DNA of 20,770 bases from Ophiothrix spiculata (lineage: Eukaryota; Echinodermata; Ophiuroidea; Amphilepidida; Ophiotrichidae). The stretch's first letter is position 1, and every line of letters starts with the position of its first letter. Location of the stretch: assembly GCA_000969725.1 (NCBI GenBank), contig JXSR01S074526.1; one strand, given 5' to 3'. The notes below the pieces were generated by a model. That model was not told the DNA's origin. It saw nothing but the letters and a program-made list of their open reading frames with translations, and ran no database searches. Made by a program: the position numbers and the translations under genes. Shown here in pieces: positions 1-9,648 of this stretch.

Positions 1-2
1 AG

Positions 3-77
3 AACGATGAAGAATGGGCATCCAAGTTGAGTGCAGAGTTTGATGATATCGACATGTATGAGTTAATTATCGAGTGA
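3..77 (+). CDS. C-terminal coding end of an unidentified protein (partial)
   Basis: An open frame runs from base 3 to a TGA at 75-77 and encodes 24 residues. It begins NDEEWASKL and ends MYELIIE. The tail is strongly acidic with a single Trp, and looks like the structured C-terminus of an intracellular protein. The AG at bases 1-2 could be a splice acceptor, but the window edge prevents checking, so this may be a whole last exon or the end of a longer one. The pattern W-x3-L-x2-E followed by acidic and aliphatic residues faintly recalls the acidic tail of SYAP1-type proteins; that is too weak for a name. Coding status is inferred from the composition, the in-frame stop and the long intergenic-type sequence that follows. 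The gene points toward MOCS1 (convergent). Confidence 0.5.
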   Translation, partial: NDEEWASKLSAEFDDIDMYELIIE

Positions 78-1840
78 AGTCAGCGGAAGTGTTTTTACCC
101 CTTTTTTTTGTCCAAGTTAATTTTTGAACAAGTCAGTAATTCAGATGCAGCGAACTTACAACAAACGTGGTATCACAAGTATGTGCAGGTGATCTGTCAA
201 AATAAACAATTGCAAGTTTGTGGCAAGTAGACGATTATGAACAGCACGTGCACTTGATTTGATTGTACACATAAACACAGGTTGTATAATGCTCAATGTT
301 ATGCACAATACAGGAGCATTTTATTCACAAATTAATTTGGGCAACAGTTGAGTGGATTGGTATAAAAATGGCATATGTAACATTTAGGTGAACATTGAGA
401 TTTCTATGTGGCAGTGTCCTACTGTTTTGCTGACAAGTTTCAATGAACATAAGAAATGCTTTGCCTCCCCAGCACAGTACAAGCCACCGATTGCAAAGCG
501 TACAAGTCACATGCAGCGCTGAATACCACTTATAGAATTAGAAACTCCTACTTTCTTTAAACCCAAATGTGGTAAACTCTATTTTATGACTATAATGCCA
601 CACATATATTTATTCCTCTGAAGAAGATCAGGGTTTTATTTCTCTAAAATTCAGTTTACAAAATTTTTAAATCAGATGATGTATTCTTGTAAGGTTTACA
701 AATTTTGTAGCTATAAAGGATCTTAAGTTCCATTTTTCGTAAACTTTACTCCTTTAATGAAGAAATACACATGAATCTTAAGTTACAAAGCTTCATAATT
801 TACAACAAAATTGAAACCTTTATTTGGACATACAAAGATTTGCAAAGCTTAAATACAAGCTTTAAGCCCTGATCTTGGGTCCTGAAATGAGTTGTGTTAT
901 TTTTAGGGCTGGTTTTTGGAATCATTAAATTTCTTAAAAAACAAATCTGTATGGTACGTATGTTGATAATGTGTGCGACTATGCAGCAATAACAAAAATG
1001 CACTGCACATATTTTGGTTGGTAGTTCAACTCGGCAATCGTGTGAAAAGATAAACCTTTCATACGTGAGGTGATATGCTTGTTTACTCCACATATACATC
1101 ACGTTTAGATGTTGATGATTTGTAGGAAATTTAATGACTTAAATAATAACCTGCCCTGAAAATTTTAATTCTTTTGTCAGTATTATCTATAGGTTTTAGA
1201 TGTTTGTAGTATGTACGTCTATAGGCTTTTATTTTATGGACAGGTTTTTTTTCTAATTATGTAAACGAACTACATCAAAACAAATATGCAATTCCAAAAT
1301 TAATAAAGTATACATGCATACATTTGAAAAAACCCTCATTTGTTGCAGAGTAGGTGTTAACACATCTTTAGCTTGCATGGTTTTTATTTTGAACACAGTA
1401 CTGAAAAAATTATTTTATGTTTCTCTCCCCAATTTGTACACAATAGTCTGTGTTAATGACTTCATTTTCAATGCAAACATAAATTTCATTGACTGTGCAA
1501 AGCAAAATATGAAACGTTTCTATTGTAAAATTACTTTCGTGAGATTGAGAGTGCACAAATTTGCTGTGTAACTGAATATTCATGTTCTTTAGAATGAAAC
1601 ACATTTGAAGTTAAATTTTCCAGAAGATTGGAACACAGTTTCTTTCTTATGTTGTGCATATTATATAGGTAGTGAAGTCGCAATTTATAGTTGATCCATT
1701 TTGGATGTTTTATTTTAAACACAGATGATGATGAGCTTCGAGGTGCTCCATAATTTTTACTTACTGATGGCATGGCAGCATTGATTTTTGATGTGGCTTG
1801 TTAAAGATTAATAAATAAACTTGAAATTTCAAATGAACTG
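78..1840 (+). other. probable 3' UTR of the left-edge gene, with candidate poly(A) signals
   Basis: This stretch follows the stop codon at 75-77. It has no supportable ORF and, unlike the DNA from 2051 onward, no inverted-repeat element that I can see. Overlapping AATAAA hexamers lie at 1810-1819 and are followed by T/GT-rich sequence, making a plausible poly(A) site. Other AATAAA motifs lie near 202, 1303 and 3788, so a shorter UTR, or a longer one interrupted by mobile elements, is equally possible. The assignment is inference; no transcript evidence is available. Confidence 0.35.
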
Positions 1841-2050
1841 ATTGATCATGTAAATATATGTTATATATGTTTATATACTGTAGTAGTTAGATTAGAGTAA
1901 TCAAGATTATGTTGAAAGATTAGGTGAGATTATGTTAATAGATTAGATGAGATATATTTATTTTACCTCCCCTGAAAAAGGTTATGTGTTCATGCTTGTA
2001 TCGTGTATAAATAATGGGATGTATTTACGTATTATGTTATCACTGATTCT

Positions 2051-2390
2051 AAAGGCTGGTGTCAATCCCATCATTTTGAGAAATGTATTCTTTAAAATTA
2101 TATGAGTGAAAATCTTTTTTCCTTAGGGGTGCACCATTAGATTGCCAGGGGTAGCAGGAAGTTGGGTTTGGGTTTATTTATTTTTTTTTTCGGGGGGGGA
2201 GGGTGAGGGGTTGAGGGGCCACGTTCGGGAGCGATTTTTTTCTTTAAAATTACTGCTTTTTTCCCTATTCCATGTTCAGGGAGGATATTTTTCTTCTGCC
2301 AATGGAGGTTTTTTTTTTCAAAAAACTTCCTGCTCCCCCTGGAAATCAAATGGTGCGCCCCTTACATGATTGGCTTGACACCAGCCATTA
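2051..2390. mobile_element. MITE-like inverted-repeat element (nested TIRs, GC-rich arms)
   Basis: The outer arms read AAAGGCTGGTGTCA at 2051 and, as reverse complement, TAATGGCTGGTGTCA ending at 2390. The inner arms at 2121-2164 and 2324-2365 match closely over about 42 bases (AGGGGYGCACCATT...CAGGAAGTT). The left side carries about 60 extra bases between outer and inner arms. The centre holds T- and G-rich homopolymer runs. It has no coding capacity; the ORFs on both strands here are artefacts of the palindromic arms. Probably non-autonomous. Confidence 0.75.
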
Positions 2391-3129
2391 CAGATAAATG
2401 ATAGAATAGATTTCTAAGAAGTGAAATAGAAAACGAATGTATAGAATTTAAACATATTCAAAAAAGAGATTTACACCATATTTTGTTCTTCATGTAGAGA
2501 TAGTAAATGATACATATAATCTATATATTTTAATGTATTTTTTTGGCAAACATGGTATGCATGGGAAAATGAATCAGTCTTAGAAATGAAAGAAAGTACA
2601 GAATGCCTAGTGAAATCGTGCCTGTGTTTTCAAAATCTGGTTTTTGACAAAGATTGTAAAAGAGGTGGGGTGCATCGTGATAAATCAGCAATACTTTGGT
2701 CAAATCATGAAATTTATCCAACTCCTGAGAGACCATTATCATAGCAGGTCAAGATGTCCGACAAAAAATAATAATTATCATGACGCAGCAAGAAGTACAC
2801 CAGAAACCCTGAAGCCGGCATGTGAAATATGCTTAAAAATAGTATACCTATTCTGTACAAATGTAACATGGCTTCAGGTCTCAGTTTATAGGTACTGTGT
2901 AGTCTAAAAAATGTGTAGTTGCCAGTAATGTGGTTCACTATGTCAATTTTTTGCATCTAGGTATTTGTATGCTGGGACTATTAGGCAGCATTATGTGTAT
3001 ATCATATGTAGTCCAGTGATGCGCAGTAACAATATTGTAATATAGCTTTCTTTGTAAGCTTATTTCTTGAAATAATCTTCTAGGTAGTGCAGTGTTTTAT
3101 TTTTACTACTACATGTATCATGTATCATA
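2391..3129. other. no gene or element recognised
   Basis: AT-rich sequence with short open frames on both strands that show no protein-like composition. I see no inverted repeats, tandem repeats or RNA gene signals. It could belong to an extended 3' UTR of the left-edge gene, because an AATAAA lies downstream near 3788. Confidence 0.4.
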
Positions 3130-3492
3130 TGTGACGCGTTACATCAAAAGGTACATGTTGGGTCCAAAAATCAAAATTGAGTTTTTGGTATCACTGGGAA
3201 GCCTGTTTAATCAGCTTTAAAATGATACCAAAATTATAAGTGACGGTCCCATGGACATTTTCAGCAAAAACTGGATCTGACTTGGTCACAAACAACGCAT
3301 TTTTTCACATTTAGAATGTATTTTTTCAAAAACAAAGTTCATTCATTGAAAATATATACTTCAAGGACCTCATTTTTTACGATATGTAAAGATCGACCTC
3401 CCGACCATTTTTCACTCATTTTAAAGTTCAGACGGCCGTAGCTCAAAATTGGCCTTGCCGACAACTTGTACCTTTTGATGTAACGCGTCACA
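3130..3492. mobile_element. TIR element, family 1, copy 1
   Basis: The ends are perfect inverted repeats of about 25 bases, TGTGACGCGTTACATCAAAA plus GGTAC. They are flanked by TA on both sides (3128-3129 and 3493-3494), which suggests a TA duplication. The interior begins with GGGTCCAAAAATCAAAATTG, closely matching the same position in the copy at 7396-7837. It has no ORF and is non-autonomous, like a Tc1/mariner-type MITE. The TSD call is weakened by the palindromic nature of the ends. Confidence 0.8.
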
Positions 3493-3858
3493 TATTTTCT
3501 TATTACCCATACCTTTATTGAAGTGATATGTGTATGGTGTGTTTTCCAGAAGCATGTATGAGTACACAAGACCAAAAATGATTTGAAGAACCTTTTATGA
3601 TTTCTGAAGAAGCCTGTATGTAAGAGAATTCAACTGTGCACTTATTTTCTAGTGTGAAATGATCATTGATGAAAGGCTTACACCCATACTGACCATGGAA
3701 AAAGGAGTTCTCCTTTAAGTTTCCCATGTACTAACTTAACCAGAAGCATTGTTAAATGACAGTATCACAAACTTATATTATTTTATGTAAATAAATTGAG
3801 CAAACAAAAAAATCTGATTTGAATACTTCTACTGGTGTGTTCTTTTTTCATCAAATTC
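3493..3858. other. no gene recognised; AATAAA near 3788
   Basis: AT-rich spacer between two inverted-repeat elements. An AATAAA hexamer followed by an A-rich run lies around 3786-3805, and could be an alternative polyadenylation site for the left-edge gene. Nothing else is supportable. Confidence 0.35.
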
Positions 3859-4204
3859 ACCATATCCACTCATCCAATGCAACTGTTTGACATCTCTCGA
3901 TCTTTTTAAATTATTGAAAATATTTGCTTCCATCCACTCATCTATTGCAACTATTTGACATCACTCGATCTTTTTAAATTATTGAAAATATTTGCTTCCA
4001 TCCACTCATCTATTGCAACTATTTGACATCACTCGATCTTTTTAAATTATTGAAAATATTTGCTTCCAAAATTTCATAAATCGTTATCTACCAAAATATA
4101 TGAAAGCGTTCCAACCATTTTTGGCCCACTGTTATGCAATAATTAAACAGGAAGATGATGTACATTCAGAAGAACAATAACTTAATTGGACGAGTGGATA
4201 TGGT
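3859..4204. mobile_element. TIR element, family 2, copy 1, containing a 68-bp tandem repeat
   Basis: The inverted ends read ACCATATCCACTCATCCAAT at 3859-3878 and, reverse-complemented, ACCATATCCACTCGTCCAAT ending at 4204, with one mismatch in 20. Most of the left half is a 68-bp tandem repeat. The right end resembles the right end of the element at 8239-8379, so the two are related. No ORF. Confidence 0.75.
3866..4068. repeat. 68-bp tandem repeat, 3 copies
   Basis: Units start at 3866, 3934 and 4002, each with CCACTCATC. Copies 2 and 3 are identical by eye. Copy 1 differs at a few positions (CCAATGCAACTG for TATTGCAACTA, and CTCTCGATC for CACTCGATC). The first unit overlaps the left TIR of the surrounding element, so the tandem array arose by duplicating element DNA. 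The period is not a multiple of three and the array is not coding. Confidence 0.93.
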
Positions 4205-4215
4205 ATTATGTGCAT

Positions 4216-4230
4216 CCCCCCCCCCCCCCC
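4216..4230. repeat. poly-C homopolymer, about 15 bases
   Basis: An uninterrupted C run directly downstream of the family 2 element. Homopolymers of this length are polymorphic and error-prone in sequencing. Confidence 0.9.
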
Positions 4231-4267
4231 AGCAAAAGAATGCAGTTGTAGGCTCCTACATGTAACT

Positions 4268-4559
4268 TAGGCCAAAGATAAAAAATAGTCTGTCTCAGCT
4301 TCCCGCGCGCATAGCTTTTAAAAATCCAAATTTAGCGCATTTCTTTTTTTTAAGGTTTTTGAGAGATTTTCAGGTTTTTTTTCATATTTTTTTGCCTACA
4401 ACTGGAAAAAAAGAGTTAAATAAACAGCTGCGAAGCGGCCGCGAAAAAAAAAGGGGGTATTTCCACATCCGCGTAGCCCTGTTGTACTAAAAAAAAACCG
4501 CATAGCGCTTAGGGTTTTGACCTTAAGTAAGGTGAGACAGTTTTTTTTTTTTTGCCTTA
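4268..4559. mobile_element. TIR element (TAGGC...CTGTCTCA ends)
   Basis: The left end reads TAGGCCAAAGATAAAAAATA then GTCTGTCTCAGCTT. The right end, reverse-complemented, reads TAAGGC, a run of A, then CTGTCTCACCTT. The interior contains homopolymer A and T tracts and short GC-rich blocks, including GCGGCCGC near 4436 and CGCGCGC near 4305. No ORF. A non-autonomous MITE is the simplest reading. Confidence 0.7.
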
Positions 4560-5169
4560 TCTGATGCATATTTATACGAGGCGGGTATCAAAAAGTTTAA
4601 AAGATCACCCAGAAGGAAAGGAGCTATATCAAAAAACTTTTTCAGTAGGGTCAATCGTCCTTATGTACATTATGGTGCAAATATTATACCAATGACACTT
4701 GTACTTTTTATACAGGCGTCGATAGATGTCAACAACCTGCCCTCGTTAACCAGATAAACTGCATGTAGAAATTAAAGATATGTTGCGTAATTAAATCCCT
4801 GCATTTAAAGAGTTACAGCTTAGTAATTATGACATGCTCATAGGTTAGGATCTCCTCTTTCAACTGATACCAAAATTATGGAAATTGGTTAACAAATAAT
4901 GTCATAGCATTGCCCACCTGAAAAAGCTGATTTTTAGCGAAATACAATGTGGATTTTTGGTTAAAAGAGGACCTCTACTCTAAGTTGGTCTGTGGACAGT
5001 CAGTTTTAGTGGGAGAAATGTGTTACTTTGCACAGTAACTCTGTGAATATGACTTAAGGATCACATGGCCTAATAAAATTATGTTCCTTGCTGTATTTCT
5101 TCTTGGTGATCTTTAAAACTTGTTGATATCCCCTCATACTTTTATAAGTATACATTTAGATATGGTACA
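4560..5169. other. no gene recognised
   Basis: AT-rich sequence with no supportable ORF. A phrase near 4867 (GATACCAAAATTATGG) resembles one inside the family 1 element near 3223, so part of this stretch may be older repeat DNA. I could not define boundaries. Confidence 0.35.
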
Positions 5170-5224
5170 ATGAGCAACATGGCAGCCGACTACTGCATAC
5201 TTTGGCCGCTGCCATGTTGCTCAT
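5170..5224. repeat. perfect 17-bp hairpin
   Basis: The arms ATGAGCAACATGGCAGC (5170-5186) and its exact reverse complement (5208-5224) are separated by 21 bases. It sits at the left edge of a repeat shared with 13997-14330, and may be a terminal structure of that element or a small foldback of its own. Confidence 0.85.
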
Positions 5225-5485
5225 ATAGCTCAGTTTGACGTATTCAATTACTGTACTAAAAGATCGCTAAATATTTAAAAAAAAGCATTTTCACATAGAG
5301 ATCTATAAGTTCAAAGCTATATTTAATAGGTTTTTAAGTAGTATTTTTATTTGAAATTAAACATAATAAAACTTAGGTGCAAAGGCTCTTTTATGACACA
5401 AAGTCTACGTACAAATTTTCAAATGTGATTTTCTCGAAATGCATCTTTCGTCATATAGAACAGTATGATGTGACCGACAATATCT
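5225..5485 (+). repeat. interspersed repeat, copy A (partner at 13997-14330, opposite strand)
   Basis: This stretch closely matches the reverse complement of 13997-14330. Shared blocks in the same order include ACTAAAAGATCGCTAAAT, TTTTCACATAGAGATCTAT, ATGACACAAAGTCTAC, TGTGATTTTCTCGAAATG and TCATATAGAACA, ending in GACCGACRATAT. Small indels separate the copies. It lacks the second terminus seen in copy B, so it is probably truncated. Confidence 0.8.
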
Positions 5486-5774
5486 CTTGATCAGGAAATG
5501 CTCTTATCATTGTTTGAAAATAGATTGTAAAAAATATGTTGTTCTATTTAACACAAATGATAAGAATTTGTTCACAATTAAGAGATACAACTGCCACAAC
5601 AAGGTAAAAGGATGTATCTAAAGTTGGAGAGTTTTACCATATCAGGGTCGCCTTTTTCCGTTTATCCATACTCATTTTTCCGTCCAACCATATTTCCAGC
5701 CTAATGTAAAGTTCTACGTATTGGATTGGCCTTCTATCGATAGCATCCGCGATAGCAACACAGATATTACTTTG
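5486..5774. other. no gene recognised
   Basis: Spacer between the copy A repeat and the TTAA element. A 71-codon open frame starting at 5721 runs across the TTAA element's left end, so it is unlikely to be a gene. Confidence 0.4.
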
Positions 5775-5775
5775 A

Positions 5776-6108
5776 TTAAAGGAGCTTGGTCTGATTTTTC
5801 AAATTTTAGTTTTCAATTTCATATGAAAGACGACTACTCAAGTGGTATAAATTTCAAATTTCAGCTGAATCGGTCAAACCCTTTTGATTTCATGGGCAAA
5901 TTTGTATTTCAGAGCCGTCTATACGTTACTATGTAAAATTAATTATGGTTACCATAATTAGACAAATTTTCATTTATATCTCCAAAACCGAACATAACTC
6001 AGCCGTGAAATTTCACATGGGTTATGAGAAAAATATGAGCAACATTTTAGTACCAAAATCTGAAAAACTTTGAAAAAAGGTCGAGGCAATCGGACCAGGC
6101 TCCTTTAA
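5776..6108. mobile_element. TIR element flanked by TTAA (piggyBac-type TSD)
   Basis: TTAA lies at 5776-5779 and 6105-6108. Immediately inside, the left end reads AGGAGCTTGGTCTGATT and the right end, reverse-complemented, AGGAGCCTGGTCCGATT, with two mismatches in 17. The element is about 330 bp with no transposase frame. A TTAA duplication is characteristic of piggyBac superfamily elements, so this is inferred to be a piggyBac-type MITE, although the terminal bases do not settle the family. Confidence 0.8.
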
Positions 6109-6205
6109 TACTAGATAATCATTGCCCCTCAATTTTTTAAATTATCAAGAACATTATTGGGTTGCGGTTTATTGTCTTCAACTCAAACTTCCATTTTTTT
6201 TTTTA

Positions 6206-6286
6206 ATTTTCAAGGACAATGTGTCTTCAACTAAAAATTATAAATTTTCAAGGACAATGTGTCTTCAACTAAAAATTATAAATTTT
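6206..6286. repeat. 38-bp tandem repeat, 2 copies
   Basis: CAAGGACAATGTGTCTTCAA recurs at 6211 and 6249 with the following bases also identical, giving a 38-bp period. A degenerate upstream copy may start near 6140 (ATTATCAAGAACATTATTG), and the right side ends near ATTATCAAGGA at 6291. A short ORF here only reflects the repeat. Confidence 0.88.
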
Positions 6287-6299
6287 GAAATTATCAAGG

Positions 6300-6796
6300 A
6301 ACAATGAGTTGGGGTCTAGCACTGTAAAGTGAAAAACACTCGCAGGTTGTGTCTGTTTTTATGCTAGTAATAATTACCATCATCTTATATGTGTGAAACA
6401 GTGTGCATTTTTGTCAAAAACCTATGAAAGAATACAAACCGGTTGAACAGACTACAAATATATACCTGGCATGGTTTTAGAGAAAATGATGTGGGTTTTC
6501 AATTTAGCTGTTTTCTTTGACACTTTAGGAAAATGTTCAGATTAAAATTCAAGCCCAGAAGAAATTAATAATTTTTTCTTGTACACATTTACCTTGTTTC
6601 TACTAATTGTATTTCAAATATTTGGAAAGTTATGTTCTGAAATGACAAATATTTACATTTCTAGAAACCAACATTCAGCTCAATTATTGCTGTATTTTTG
6701 TACCCCCTGCATTTTGTTACTCAAGGTCCTCTAAAAATGACTGTAATTATTATACATAGTTGCTCAGCTAATAATAAATGTACAACCACATCAAAC
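6300..6796. other. no gene recognised
   Basis: AT-rich spacer between the 38-bp tandem repeat and the SINE. No inverted repeats, RNA motifs or protein-like frames were found. Confidence 0.4.
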
Positions 6797-7116
6797 AGAG
6801 CTTGTGTGGTCTAGTGGAACAATGCAGGACTCCGAATCATGAGGTCGTGAGTTTGAGCCTCGCTACGGCCAACGGGTTATATCCTGGGCAAGACATTTAA
6901 TCTCAATTGCTTTGTCGACCCGAGCGATATTGGAGAGCTGTTATGGGGAATATTACAATCTAAGTGCAGATTGAGTGTGCAACTTGCCAAATTGATGCAA
7001 ACTGATTGTGACGATTTCCTGATGGCAGCGTAATAATAGGCAGCAGCACTCATGAGAATTTGTTCACAAATTTAGTAGCGCTGTACAAAACCGGTACATT
7101 ATTATTATTATTATTT
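6797..7116 (+). mobile_element. tRNA-derived SINE with ATT-repeat tail
   Basis: The head carries a good pol III A box, TGGTCTAGTGG (6807-6817), and a B box, GAGTTTGAGCC (6849-6859), separated as in a tRNA gene. About 200 bases of body follow, then the 3' segment AGCGCTGTACAAAACCGGTA and a short (ATT)n tail at about 7098-7116. The tRNA-like head cannot form all four tRNA stems cleanly and continues without a terminator, which favours a SINE over a functional tRNA gene. The AGCGCT...ACAAA plus ATT-repeat 3' end resembles tails of SINEs mobilised by L2/CR1-like LINEs; that partner is inference. No clean target duplication was seen. Confidence 0.85.
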
Positions 7117-7395
7117 ATACGATTATATCAAAGCTGTTTCCGGTCATTGATTAAACCAAGACCTACACTGGTTTGGTCCACAATGCTAGTTGACCACAAA
7201 GTACAAATCATTGCATGTTGAAGCATAGACTTGATGTTTATTTGCTCATAAAAATATTTAATTTACATAAAGGCATATACATTTTCAAATAAAATTAACA
7301 ATAGGTACAAAGATAACACAATTTAAAATTGTAAGTCGGATGGTATATCAGATCAAATCATAATTTTCAAACATCTGTGACACTAAGAAACAAAA
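7117..7395. other. no gene recognised
   Basis: AT-rich spacer between the SINE and the family 1 element. Nothing else is supportable. Confidence 0.35.
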
Positions 7396-7837
7396 TGTGA
7401 CCCATCATATCAAAAGGTAACTTAAGGGTCCCAAAATGAAAATTGATTTTTTGGTCTCATCTGAAAGATTATATTTTAAGCTTTAAAATGACACCTTGCT
7501 TTAGTTATTGGATGTTCGATTGCAAAGTTACATCCAAATTGGTAAAAGGCATCAAGCTGATTCAGAAAACTATAGTTCTGAGAAAATCAAGTTTAAAGTT
7601 TCTGTACTTGTAAAACTTGAATGGAGAAAGGATTTGTATCTTGTTTTTTTAATAAATTAATCTTATGTTTTGGATGTTGGAGCCTAATTAATATGATAGA
7701 GTACACTTCAAAGGTAACGTTTCTGATGAAATTAGAAATTCGACCTTGGATGTGATTTTGACTATGCTCAGCTTAAATGGCCCGTATCTCGTAATTTACA
7801 ATGCCTATTAAGGTACCTTTCGATATGATGGGTCACA
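7396..7837. mobile_element. TIR element, family 1, copy 2
   Basis: The ends read TGTGACCCATCATATCAAAA plus GGTAA at 7396, and, reverse-complemented, TGTGACCCATCATATCGAAA plus GGTAC ending at 7837. The subterminal GGGTCCCAAAATGAAAATTG matches copy 1 at 3130-3492. It is about 80 bp longer than copy 1, and the TIR core differs (CCCATCATATC versus GCGTTACATC), so the copies are divergent subfamilies. No ORF. Confidence 0.8.
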
Positions 7838-8238
7838 AATAATAGTATCGCTTACACCAAAACTTAAAGGTAGGTATTCCGATCTGGTGACAAATTTAAC
7901 ATTACCTACATAGAGCAATTGTCAAGTTTATGAGAAAAATATGCGCTTTCATCTGGTATCAAAATCTCTAATTTGATTTTTTGAGTGAGAGTGATAGGAA
8001 CACACACCTTTAAACTTAAAACCAACACTTAAATGAAAAAGAAAACCCTGCACACAGTTAAAGAATACTCTTACACAGTAAAAGAATAGTCTTTTCGTGA
8101 ATGAATTGTAAATATTCCATATTTCCAACAATCCAACAAAATGTAACTATTTTTGTTATTTCTCAAAAAATTACGAAAGAGTAAAATTCTTCCAATCCAA
8201 GTACATAATTGTCTCCTGATAAACCTTTGAAATTAATA
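7838..8238. other. no gene recognised
   Basis: AT-rich spacer. A 60-codon minus-strand open frame at 7949-8131 has low-complexity, Phe-rich composition typical of chance frames in AT-rich DNA. Confidence 0.4.
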
Positions 8239-8379
8239 CATACCCATTCTTTTTACAAGTCATATTCATATTTTGTGATCAAAACATTGTAAAAGCAAAA
8301 AACATATTTTAACGCCGGAATAAAATAGCTCAACATGGACATTTGTAGACCAGAAGGTTTAATTGGAAGAGTGGGTATG
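8239..8379. mobile_element. TIR element, family 2, short copy
   Basis: The left end CATACCCATTCTTTTTACA and the right end, reverse-complemented, CATACCCACTCTTCCAATT share CATACCCAYTCTT. The right end aligns with that of the element at 3859-4204 (AATTGGACGAGTGGATATG versus AATTGGAAGAGTGGGTATG), and the preceding phrase containing ACATT..AGA.CAGAA also aligns. At about 140 bp this is an internally deleted relative. Confidence 0.6.
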
Positions 8380-8544
8380 CAATCTAAATCATTACTGTTA
8401 TTTTACACCAGACATTTTTTACATTGTCATAGTGCATGACATGCAGTACAATGTATAATACTTAACATTGCCCACTCAGACACCCTTGATAGTACAGAGT
8501 GTCAATCAAGTGCAAGCCTTTTTTCAGTGGTCACAAATGTCACA

Positions 8545-8945
8545 GACATATGAGTGGTGCTCTGGCAAAATGAGCGGAAAGTTACGATTTTCAAAATTGA
8601 GTTTATGACATATTTTAATTTTCACTAATCTCAGATTTCAAATGATATATAACATGAGTGGTGAGCAGAAAGTCGTGATTTTCAAAATTGAGTTTATGAT
8701 TTTAAAGTTACTGATTACTATCTAGTGTAAGATAGCAAAACGCAATCAATTACCCGTGAATAATTGCACTTTCCGGCATAATTGGCCTTCAAAATGCGAG
8801 ATTTAGTTTAAAACTTATGCACTTATGCGTTTTATGTCAAAAAAGAAATTTGATCTTTTCACCAAATTTTTACTTTAGCAGCCATTTATTCAAAAACTTT
8901 AATCGCGACTTTCCGCTCATTTTGCCTGAGCACCACTCATATGTC
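8545..8945. mobile_element. TIR element with about 45-bp ends and an internal duplicated end
   Basis: The left end reads GACATATGAGTGGTGCTCTG then GCAAAATGAGCGGAAAGT. The right end, reverse-complemented, reads GACATATGAGTGGTGCTCAG then GCAAAATGAGCGGAAAGT. Only a few mismatches occur over about 45 bases. Inside, a shortened direct copy of the left end recurs at about 8652-8705 (ACATGAGTGGTG...GCAGAAAGTC...ATTTTCAAAATTGAGTTTAT). The 71-codon open frame at 8817 crosses the right TIR and is not a gene. Confidence 0.85.
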
Positions 8946-9648
8946 ATACTTACTTACAACAGAATCCGATTATTTTTGGTATCACTTGATGAAATACCGT
9001 GTACAAAGGATGTACGGAAAAATTCAGGTTGATTGACCTTTTGCGCGGCGATACATTGTGATAATTGGATTCTCATAACCGGTACCGTTTCTACTGGATT
9101 GCGACTCGTTATTTAAACGGCAATAACCACATCCAAAGGTGGGTACAATACACGGGTAATTGTCTTACATGGATTTTGAAAACACCGATTATTTTGCGTT
9201 TCTACTGGGTGACTTACTCGGGTTTCACTTAATCGGCATTACCCGGGTAAGCATACTTGAGTAGAAACAGGCTAAGAGTTTTTGAAGCACATTTGGTAAG
9301 GAATTTAAACTAAGATTATTATTGCTTCATATACCAATAAACTTTCTGATTACCAATTCCTATATTTTATATTCAATTGTATTTTAAATATGTAAATGAG
9401 GCTGATTATTTGTAAAAAAGAACTAATCAGCTAATCATTAAAAATATAAAGATAACTCAATATCTTATCAACTCTCCTCATATGTATATATTCTTCAAAC
9501 ATTTAAAATAAAATAATTATTAGCTTATATACAAATTATTAACAAGAATGGCATTACTACAAAATCAGACAGCTGATATTCATGATCATCGTATAATACA
9601 AAATGTTTGGCAAATTCATACTCTAATATAGGTTGGCAAATTCATTAT
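8946..9648. other. no gene recognised
   Basis: The first 300 bases contain repeated phrases such as GTTTCTACTGG (9088 and 9199) and GTAGAAAC (9261), suggesting an old inverted-repeat element whose limits I could not set. The rest is AT-rich. A short direct repeat TTGGCAAATTCAT occurs near 9607 and 9634. Confidence 0.35.

Noticed and set aside
800-1102. 100-codon minus-strand ORF
   Set aside because: It lies antisense to the probable 3' UTR and its composition (Cys, Ile, Phe-rich, no domain) fits a chance frame in AT-rich DNA.
3866-4068. CRISPR array
   Set aside because: The 68-bp units are contiguous without unique spacers and the DNA is clearly animal nuclear sequence.
5721-5936. 71-codon plus-strand ORF with mixed composition
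   Set aside because: It crosses the left terminus of the TTAA-flanked element and has no upstream exon or domain signature.
6801-6870. Functional tRNA gene
   Set aside because: A and B boxes are present, but the cloverleaf stems are imperfect and the sequence continues into a SINE body with an ATT tail.
8817-9032. 71-codon plus-strand ORF
   Set aside because: It overlaps the right TIR of the element at 8545-8945 and extends into unrelated flank.
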